A stretch of 64,000 bases of DNA. Origin: CAIJXV01 sp964497135 (GTDB lineage Bacteria > Verrucomicrobiota > Kiritimatiellia > CAIKKV01 > CAIJXV01). The position numbers and the translations under genes are program-made. The stretch lies in assembly GCA_964497135.1 (NCBI GenBank), contig CAZCDO010000001.1:1-64000 (forward strand), in the 5' to 3' direction. Shown piece after piece: positions 8,174-16,700 of this stretch; position 1 is the stretch's first letter; each line of letters begins with the position of its first letter. The notes under the pieces were generated by a model that saw only the letters and a list, made by a program, of their open reading frames with translations, was not told where the DNA came from and did not search any database.

Positions 8174-9436
8174 ATGCAAAACGATACGGTCAAACTGGGA
8201 ATTATCGGTCTGGGCAGGCGGACGGAAACATTGCTTGTTTCGCTTTTTGCCACACCGGGGATCGAAGTGGTGGCGATGTGCGACCTGTCCGACGCGGCGC
8301 TCGCCAAAATCCAGGGTATTTTCACCCGGAACGGACGTTTGCTGCCGACTCCCTTCAAAAACTACCGGGATCTGTTGGCGCGCGAGGACATTGCGGCGGT
8401 CCTGATTCCCACCTCCTGGAACTCGCACCTGCCGATCGCGGCCGACGCGCTGAAGGCCGGCAAATATGCCGCGATCGAAGTGGGGGGCGCCTCTTCCACC
8501 GAGGAGCTCTGGCAGTTGGTGCATGCCTCTGAGCAGACCGGCACCCCCTGCATGATGCTCGAAAATTGCTGTTACGGCCGGAATGAACTCATGGTTCTCA
8601 ACATGGTCCGCCAGGGGCTGTTCGGGGAACTGATCCATTGCGAAGGCGGCTATGAGCACGAAATGCGCGAGGGCCTGGCGCTGAATGTGGAGCACGGTTT
8701 TGAACGGGCCATCCACAATCGGCATCGGAATGGCGACCTCTATCCGACTCATCAACTGGGACCCATCGCCAAAATCCTGGGCATCAACCGGGGCAACCGC
8801 TTTGTGAGTCTGACCTCCACCGCCTCGAAATCGCGGAGTCTGGGGCTCGCGGCCCAGGCCCATTACGGGCGCGGGACGCCCTATGGGGATCTCACCTTCA
8901 ACAAGGGCGACGTGGTCACGACGGTCATCAAATGCGCTGGTGGCGAAACCATCACCTTGACGCACAGCGTATCGCTGCCCCGGCCCTATTCGCGCAATGG
9001 CCGGGTACAGGGCACCCGGGGCATCTGGCTGGAGGACGCCAAGGGCATCTTCATCGATGGCCTCAGCCCCACCATCGAGGAGATCGATCCCGCCGGCAAC
9101 CCGTACACCATGCACCGCTGGGACCCCGTTGAAAGTTTTTACGCAAAATACGACCATCCCATCTGGCGGGACTACCACCATGCCATGATCGGTGGGCATG
9201 GCGGCATGGACTGGCTGGCGATCCAGGCCTTTCTTGACGCGGTCCGCCATAAAATCGCCACGCCGATCGATGTGTATGACTGCGCGGCCTGGATGAGTGT
9301 GACCTGCCTGTCGGAACAGTCGATCGCGCTCGGGAGTATGCCGGTGGCGTTTCCTGATTTCACCAACGGCAAATGGATGAACCGGGCGCCGGCACCGTCC
9401 AATAAATGGGCGCTCGACACCGTGCATGAGGGGTGA
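8174..9436 (+). CDS. Gfo/Idh/MocA family protein, GH109-like
   Basis: This 420-residue protein starts with a Rossmann dinucleotide site (KLGIIGLGRR), followed by an Asp-ended strand (VVAMCD). It then has the Gfo/Idh/MocA alpha/beta domain with NCCYGRNELMVLNMV and YPTHQLGPIAKIL. YPTH-LGP, the following NRGNRF block and the late TITLTHSVSLPRPYSR stretch resemble GH109 enzymes, which use NAD to remove alpha-N-acetylgalactosamine. A plain sugar dehydrogenase is the alternative. There is no signal peptide, unlike many GH109 proteins. ATG 8174 is favoured by GAGGGT at 8161-8166, over the frame-open start at 8159. The 102-base gap before it shows no clear promoter. Confidence 0.8.
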   Translation: MQNDTVKLGIIGLGRRTETLLVSLFATPGIEVVAMCDLSDAALAKIQGIFTRNGRLLPTPFKNYRDLLAREDIAAVLIPTSWNSHLPIAADALKAGKYAAIEVGGASSTEELWQLVHASEQTGTPCMMLENCCYGRNELMVLNMVRQGLFGELIHCEGGYEHEMREGLALNVEHGFERAIHNRHRNGDLYPTHQLGPIAKILGINRGNRFVSLTSTASKSRSLGLAAQAHYGRGTPYGDLTFNKGDVVTTVIKCAGGETITLTHSVSLPRPYSRNGRVQGTRGIWLEDAKGIFIDGLSPTIEEIDPAGNPYTMHRWDPVESFYAKYDHPIWRDYHHAMIGGHGGMDWLAIQAFLDAVRHKIATPIDVYDCAAWMSVTCLSEQSIALGSMPVAFPDFTNGKWMNRAPAPSNKWALDTVHEG

Positions 9437-9458
9437 ACCTTGATTCTGCGGAGAAAAC

Positions 9459-9740
9459 ATGACCCCTATCACGACCGGTCAGCGACTGAATGCTTGGGTG
9501 AAGCGCCATATCCGCAAGATTGAGATGACCGGGGTTCTGATGCGAATCTTTAGCTTCTCCCTGGTCAGTTGGCTAGGGCCCTCAAGTCCCTTCTTCTTCG
9601 TCTGGGCATTCAATACCACAGATGCGGTGATGCTCTCGTGGTGTTCATGCATCAAGAGAGATCCTGCTTACATTGTGTTGAATGTATTTTGGGTCGGAGT
9701 TGGAATCGTTGGGATGTCCCGTGCAGCGGGATGGTTCTGA
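9459..9740 (+). CDS. Small two- or three-helix membrane protein
   Basis: This is a 93-residue protein with a basic N-terminus and at least two hydrophobic segments (about residues 28-52 and 70-88), so it is likely an inner-membrane protein. ATG 9459 has a GGAG site about 6 bases upstream, and the gene begins 22 bases after the GH109-like gene. I do not recognise the family with confidence. Its base composition is noticeably lower in GC than its neighbours, and it lies at the edge of a repeat-rich gap, so it may have been acquired separately. No function is proposed. Confidence 0.55.
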   Translation: MTPITTGQRLNAWVKRHIRKIEMTGVLMRIFSFSLVSWLGPSSPFFFVWAFNTTDAVMLSWCSCIKRDPAYIVLNVFWVGVGIVGMSRAAGWF

Positions 9741-9856
9741 GTAGTTCAACCGGCCAGCCGAACCACGAGCGGCCCCGTCCGTCGCACCGTGCCTCATCCG
9801 TGATATCTACCCCTCACTCCGCAATCTCCGGGAGTCGGGCGGGGTGAGGGCACCCC

Positions 9857-10149
9857 CATACGTGTTAATCTAAGATCAAAAAACAACTCAAAGATTAAGC
9901 GATGCCGATTTTTCCCTCCCCCCGGCGAGGGGGAGGGTAGGGTGAGGGGGCTTGTATGTTTTCCAACCCCATTCGAATTTGTTGCACAACACCTTACAAA
10001 TTATTCCGCGGATGATGCCCCCCCCTGATTATTAGGATCCCCCTCACCCCTCCCTCCCCCGCGCCGGGGGGAGGGCGGAACCCAACGCCGCCGCCAAAGT
10101 AAAGAGCGACAAACGGGAGCGTTTTCATAGTCTTAGCTTAATACGTATG
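9857..10149. mobile_element. MITE-like non-coding element, 293 bp
   Basis: The element is bounded by 19-bp terminal inverted repeats at 9857-9875 and 10131-10149 (CATACGTGTTAATCTAAGA on the left; 17 of 19 positions complementary). It is flanked on both sides by the exact 10-bp direct repeat AGGGCACCCC (9847-9856 and 10150-10159), as expected for a target-site duplication. Inside is a second inverted pair of 37 bp (9914-9950 and 10039-10075, 34 of 37 complementary), C-rich then G-rich, separated by 88 AT-richer bases. There is no open reading frame. The structure fits a miniature inverted-repeat transposable element mobilised in trans. A fortuitous cluster of intergenic palindromes remains possible. 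Confidence 0.6.
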
Positions 10150-10221
10150 AGGGCACCCCGGCTCCAAGTTCATGAGGGGATTATTCATTGTTCCAAACAC
10201 CTGCACGATTACATCTGGCAT

Positions 10222-10274
10222 CGACTAAGCGGTTGGACTAAGCGTAACCGACAAAGTGTGGCGATGAAGTGTTG
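10222..10274 (+). repeat. Dispersed intergenic repeat, copy B
   Basis: This copy aligns with 4746-4797 at about 43 of 53 positions (CGACTAAGC, GTAACCG, AAGTGTGG, GAAGTGTTG). Positions 10236-10261 inside it also form the left arm of the perfect inverted repeat ending at 10339. Confidence 0.7.
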
Positions 10275-10339
10275 CTTCGCGCTATTCCAGGCCCATCCTC
10301 CAAACTCTTAGTCCCACACTTTGTCGGTTACGCTTAGTC
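10236..10339. repeat. Perfect 26-bp inverted repeat
   Basis: Bases 10236-10261 and 10314-10339 are exact reverse complements over 26 positions, around a 52-base loop. The complementarity continues imperfectly outward through CTTAGTC-type heptamers (10223-10229 and 10346-10352). No U-run follows, so a simple terminator is unlikely. It could be an inverted duplication of the dispersed repeat or a foldback element. Confidence 0.75.
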
Positions 10340-10585
10340 GCCGCGCCTTAGTCAGATTGTCCATGCGGACCGGCTTGGCGCGCCGCGCGCGAAGACGGGC
10401 CGCATCTGCGGTTTTCCTCAGTGCCCCCGTGGCTCCGTGGTAAACCTGCCCCTGAGGATCCGGAGAACGAAGAGAATACCCCTCTGCAGGGATCCGTCTT
10501 CGTCCAAGCACTACGGCGGGACACGCGCGTCGGGCCACCTCGGAAATCTACATCACCTGAATCGTTCCGGTTTACCGGCCTTCCA
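10340..10585. other. Non-coding spacer
   Basis: I see no gene in this stretch. It contains a short motif near 10419-10445 (CCTCAGTGCC, GTGGCTCCGTGGTAAA). It resembles the CTCTGTG-type dispersed sequences seen between genes in several PVC and environmental genomes. That resemblance is from memory only. The promoter of the next gene starts at 10586. Confidence 0.5.
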
Positions 10586-10653
10586 CCATGTCATAAAATG
10601 CATAGAAATATCAAAAAATGGACATGGCCAATAGCCGGCAAAAGAGGTATGAT
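10586..10653 (+). promoter_or_regulatory. Putative AraC-type operator and promoter, copy 1
   Basis: Two related 14-bp half-sites, TGTCATAAAATGCA (10589-10602) and TATCAAAAAATGGA (10609-10622), lie 20 bp apart. A -10-like TATGAT sits at 10648-10653, 22 bases after the 40-bp block ends. The outer ends also form an inverted CCATGTC/GACATGG pair. The 40-bp block 10586-10625 matches 50950-50989 at 36 of 40 positions without gaps, 34509-34548 at 28 of 40, and the complement of 63873-63912 at 25 of 40. Each copy has a -10-like hexamer at the same spacing. The two-turn spacing and overlap with the -35 position are typical of AraC-family activator sites. It drives the giant secreted protein at 10716. 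Confidence 0.7.
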
Positions 10654-10715
10654 GATAATGGTATGGAATTATTGTTGCAGACTAAACGAATCATTTTTCA
10701 TCAAGGAGATCCAAG

Positions 10716-13700
10716 ATGAGACAGATCCGAGCCCTTTTCTTTGTCGTTCTCTTGTTTTGCGGCGGCCTGTCGGCCGGGGCCACGGACTTCAATTTGTGGG
10801 ATAAGGCCATGCCGATCACCTTCAGCGGCTACAATCCGCCCGGCGGCGGAACGCTGACGAACTTCCCCGTCCTGGTGACGCTCAGAACGAACCTCGCAGG
10901 GTTCAGCTACACGGACTTCGCTTCGCCCACGAATGGCGCCGACCTTCGGTTTTCCGCCAGCAATCAGACGGACGAGCTGAACTTCGAAATCGAAAAGTGG
11001 GACACCAACGGCGCCTCTTATGTCTGGGTTCAAGTGCCCACCCTCTCCGGCACGAACACGAAGATCTGGGCCTACTGGGGCAATCCGCTCGCCCCTGTGG
11101 CGCCGAGTCAAACCAACGGGATGACCTGGTCCACCGACTTCCGCGGTGTGTGGCACATGCAGGAGACCAATGTGGTGGACGCCACGACGAACGGGAATAT
11201 CGGCGTCGGGAAAAATGGGATCATCACCACCAATACCGGTTTGGCCGGGAATGCGCTTTCACTCGTCGCGAATAGTTCCTCTACCAGCAGTAATTACGTA
11301 GACTTCGGCACCGGATTGGCGATGGGGACCGGCCATGCCACGTTGAGTATCTGGTTCAAGACGGCCACCAACGCGTTGCAAGCGGGAATCATCGGCAAGT
11401 CGGTATATGCCAGTGCCGAACGGTATTCCCTGAGTGGCGCCAAATCACCGAACATCATCAATGCGGTTTTTCAGTCCACGAACCCCCCCGCATTAACGGC
11501 GATGACGAACACGGCTTGGGCGAGTGGGTACTACGATAACCAATGGCATCAGTTGACCGCCACGTTCAACCGGTCGGGGAATATGACCCTCTACGTGGAT
11601 GGCGCGCAGAAGAGCGCCACCAACATCAGTCCGGCTTCCAGCGCCAATCTGAACAACCCGACTCGGTTTCTGATTGGTGCCTACGGGAACGCGACGGGGA
11701 CCGGGCCGCAGACTGACTACTATTTTCCGGGTTCACTCGACGAAGGCCGCCTGATGCGGGTCCCGGCGTCCTCGAACTGGGTCTGGGCCGCCTGGATGAA
11801 CGCCGCGTCGAATGGGGCGTTCAACGCTTACGGCGCCGCCGAGTCCCAAGGCCTGACGGTTCGGGTGTCGGGCGCGACAGGAGTGGGCGCGACCACCGCC
11901 ACGCTGAACGGAACAGTGGCCAACAACGCCGGCGACCCGGCAACGGAGGCCTTCTTCTGCTGGGATTACACGAACAAGGGCACGGCGACGACGGCGGACT
12001 GGGCCCACGTGGAATACGCGGGGAACTCTTTTACCAACGGCCAGACCTTCCTCACGGCGATCAACGGCCTGCTTTCGGGCAGTACCTATGTCTATCGCTG
12101 TTACGCGACCAACTCGACCGGGTCGGCCTGGTCGGGAGACGCGACGAATTTTCGCACGCTGTATGTGCCGTCGGTGACCCTTAACAGTGCGGAGATTCTT
12201 AACCTGACAACGGTTTTGTTTCAGGGTGCGGTCACGGAAACCGGCGGCGAAACTCCGAATGTGTGGTTCTTGTACTGGCTGGACGGAGACACTTTGACCA
12301 ACGCGGTCGACGTCGGAGCGGTGACGGGGGCCTGCAGTGCGCAGGTCACCGGCTTGATGACGGCTTCGAACTATGGGTGCCGGGTCATGGCGTCCAACTC
12401 GGCCGGCATCGCGTATTCCGGAACGACTGGCTTTCAGATGGCCTGGCCCAAGGACTTCGGGTCGATCCCCATCACCTTGAGCGGGTATAACAGATCGGAA
12501 GTCCTGACGAATTTCCCGGTTCTGATTGCCCTCAGCACGAATCTCGAAGGATTCAGTTATTCGGCCTTCTCTTCGCCTGCGAATGGCGCGGATCTGCGGT
12601 TCACGGCCAGCAATCAGCTTGACGCGATTAACTTCGAGATCGAAAAATGGGACACCAACGGCACCTCCTATGTGTGGGTCCAAGTGCCTTTGCTCGCCGG
12701 CACGAACACGCGAGTCTGGGCGCTCTGGGGCAACCCGAGCGCCGGCGTACCGGCGTGTCAGACCAATGGGGCGACCTGGTCCAACGGTTATGTGGCGGTC
12801 TGGCATCTGGGCGAGTCAACCCCCACGAATCGCGACTCGACGATAAACCGTAATGACGGCACCAATTTCGGCAACACCACCGTCACTTCATTCGGACGAA
12901 TCGGGTCAGCCAAGTCCTTCGACGGCGCGGGCGATGGCGTGGACTGCGGTACGCCCGCGAGTCTGGATGTCGCGCTACCGCGCACCATCTCAGCCTGGAT
13001 CAAACCGGCGGTACTGAATGCCAAGGCCGGCGTGGTGGGGAAGGACTCGCAAAGGGATGGGACCGGTTACTCATACCTCATGTGTATCACCAACGGCGCT
13101 CTGATGGCTTACGATAACGTCACCTGGCGGGTGTCCTCGAACGCAAGCATTGCTATCGGGAACTGGTATCATGTGGTGTACGAAACACGCGGCGACGGCA
13201 GGATACAATACTATGTCAATGGGCAGAGCGCCGGAACCTCCATCTGGAATCATACGGATACCGCTGCCCATAACATCTACATCGGCAGTTGGTACAAGAT
13301 GGCGACGACCTTTGATTTCAACGGTGTGATCGATGAGGTGAACCTGTCGAGTGTGGCGCGCGGATCCAACTGGGTCTGGGCAAGTTGGGCCAACCAAGTG
13401 ACGAACTCCACGTTTACCGCCTACGGTTCGGCGCAAAACGTGCTGGGCCTTCAATCCCTGCCCGCGACCGCCATCGGGGTTACGAATGCCACGTTAAACG
13501 GCATCCTGCTGAACGACCCTGTATCGCTCAACACCGAGATCGCCTTCTGCTGGGGACCTGCCGACGCCGGTCAAGGCGCTACGAGCGATTGGCCGAATGT
13601 CGTCTCCCTGGGATCGGGATGGAGCCAGGGGGATTCATTCAGCAACACACTCGCCAGCCTGCTCTCCGGCAGTACCTACGTCTATCGCTGTTACGCGACG

Positions 13701-16700
13701 AATGCGGGTGTGGTGGTGGGGCCGGTCTGGTCGGCCGCGCAGAGTTTCACCACCGTCTATCGTCCGTCCGTGACGAACCTGGGACCGGTGAACGGTTACG
13801 CCACCACCTGGTTGCGGGGGCAGGTGACGGATACCGGCCTCGAAACACCCTCTGTCTGGTTCTATTGGTGGGCGAATGGCAGTGCGACGACCAACATCGT
13901 TCCGATGGGACAGCCGGTGGGCGCCTTCTCGAACGCCGTCACCGGGCTCGCTCCCTATACGAATTATCAATACAGCATCCTGGCGTCCAATCTTGCGGGC
14001 GGAACGTGGTCGTCCGTCTCCAACTTCCAGACGCTCATCACCTTTGCCGTCGTCACGAACGGAGGGGCTCAGCCGCTGACCCCGTCGATTGAATTCCTGC
14101 AGGGCGGGGTGACCAACACCGGCGGGGACACGCCGCAAGTCTGGTTCCTCTACTGGATCGCCGGTGGTGCCACGACCAATGCGTATGGGGTGGGCGCCCA
14201 GACCGGCGCGTGCAGCGCCACGGTCTCGGGTTTACTGCCCGGCTCCAACTACGTTTTCATGCTGATGGCGTCTAATCTGGCTGGCGCCGCCTACTCCGGA
14301 ACCGCCGCATTCCAGACCACGTCGGAAACCATCTATTTCGTCGCCACCAACGGCAATAACAGTTGGGATGGTCTCACTTGGGGCACCGCCGTGAGCAACG
14401 TCGAAGTCGGCGTCCAACGCGCCAGTTTGTGTACCGGTACCGTTGTCGTCGGTGACGGCTCCTTCGCCATCACCTCGTTCTGGGTTCAGATTGCCAGCGC
14501 CATCACCGTCCGCAGTCTCAATGGGCCGAACTCCACCACTCTCAGGGCGGTCGGGACAAGCAGCACCTATCGGCGGGTCATGCTGGTGAGCAACGCGAAT
14601 GCCTTCGTCTCCGGCTTTACGATGACGGACGGAAACCTGGGGAACAATAACGGGGAAGGGGGGGGCCCGGGGGGGCTGCGGCTCGTCGCGGGCACCGTGT
14701 CTAACTGCGTCATCCACGGCAATTTTGGGTCGGACAATTCCGGCGGGATCGACATGAAAGGCGGGCTTCTCACCCACTGTACGGTATCGAGCAACCAGGC
14801 CATTCGGGCCAATAACCCGGGCTATGGCACCGGTGGAGGCATCACGCTGTCCGGTGGAACGGTTCAGTTCTGCGTCATCAGCAACAATTACGCCCGAAAG
14901 ACGGGAAGCGGGATCCGGCAGACGGGCGGAACGGTGCGAGACAGCCTGATTGTCCGCAACTACCATGTTTACTCGGACATTTCCACAGGGGTCGGGGTGC
15001 ATCAGAGTGGCGGCACGCTGGAGCGCTGCGAGATCCGTTCCAACGCCGGCGCGTGGTTTGCCGGAGGACTTTACCTCGATGGAAACGGCTTGGCGCGGAA
15101 CTGTCTCTTCGCGAACAACACCGCCCTGTATGACGGCGGCGGTGTTTATATGACGACCGGCCGGTTGATCAACGCCACGCTTGCCGGGAACCGGGCGGAT
15201 ATCAATGGCCCTGGGCTTTACATGACGGCGGGCTGGGTGAGCAACTCGGTCGTTTACGGGAACGGCTCCACGCGCTACGTGAACCTCGCGAGCAATGTTT
15301 TCAAGAGCGGCGGCACGTTTGCCTACGGCTGCGCCACGCCCCTGGTCGCCGGCACGGACAACGTGGCGGTCGACCCGCTCTTCGTGAATGCCGCGGCAGG
15401 CGACTACCGGCTCTCCGTGGGATCGCCCTGCATCGATACCGGCGCCAACCTGGCTGATGTCACGAACGATCTCCTGCGCGCCGCCCGGCCTCAGGACGGC
15501 AATGGGGATGGTTCCTCGGTGACCGATCGGGGCGCCTATGAAGCCGGACCGTTGAGCGGCGGGCCTTTCACCTGTAGTTTCGATGTCGCGCCGGAGGAAG
15601 GCTATCTCTCGGTGAACGCGACCTTCACCGCCTTTGTCGGAGGTCCGAACACCAACATCACCTGGTACGGCTGGGACTTTGAGAACGACGGGATCATTGA
15701 TGACGCGGGGGCGGACAAGCGCGTGACGACCCACACGTTCGGGGTGGGGTACTACGACGTGTCCCTCACGGTCAGCAACTCGGACAGCGCGGCCACCAGC
15801 GTTGTGCGCCTGGCCTGCGTTCGCGTGGCGCCGTCGACCAATTATGTGTGGAAGTCCGGCTCGCACACGGCGCCGTTCGATACTTGGGCCAAGGCCGCCC
15901 GGGATATCCAGAGTGCGGTGGATGTGGCCTGGTCCTCGGATTCCACGCCGGCGACGGTGCTGGTCACGAATGGCGTTTACACCAACACCAGCCAAATCGC
16001 CATCACGCGGCCCCTGATCGTCCGCAGTGTGAATGGTCCGACGGTTACCACCGTAAATCTCGGTAACGTGGACGGTCGGCGCGCCTTCCAAGTTGCGAAC
16101 TCGAATGCCTGGCTGGAGGGATTCACCGCTACGGGCGGCAAGATCGGAAACAATTCAGATGGCGGCGCGGGCATTCTGCTGGACCGCGGGACGGTGACGA
16201 ATTGCATCGCCACCGGGTGTTCCTCCATCAGGTGCGGGGCCGGGATATGGGTCAAGAGTGGGCTGCTGGTCAAGTGCCGGATCTTCGGGAACACGACGTT
16301 GGCGCAAAACAGCGAGGCTCCGGGCTTGTACCTTACGGGTGGCACGGCGCGGGACTGCGATAGCGTCAGCAACAATGTTCCCGGCAATAATGTTATCGGG
16401 GGTGGGGTTTACATGACCGGTGGCACGTTGGAACGCTGCCGCGTCAGCTGGAATACCGCTGGAAACGTCAGCCGCGCGGGCGGGACCGGCGGCGGCATCT
16501 TCATGACCGGCGGCACGGCGGTTGACAGCTACATCATCGGCAACACGCAGTATGGCAACGGGGGCGGGGTCTACATGACCGGTGGCACGCTCCGCAACTG
16601 CCTGGTGGTGAGCAATACCTCGCCCGCGAACAATGGAGGCGGCATTTATATGGCCGGCTCCGCCGCGCAGGTGGAGAACTGCACCGTGGCCGATAACAGC

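Noticed and set aside
14232..16091. Minus-strand open frame of 619 codons inside the giant gene
   Set aside because: It mirrors the repetitive beta-helix coding and is full of Arg, Gly and His without any fold signature.
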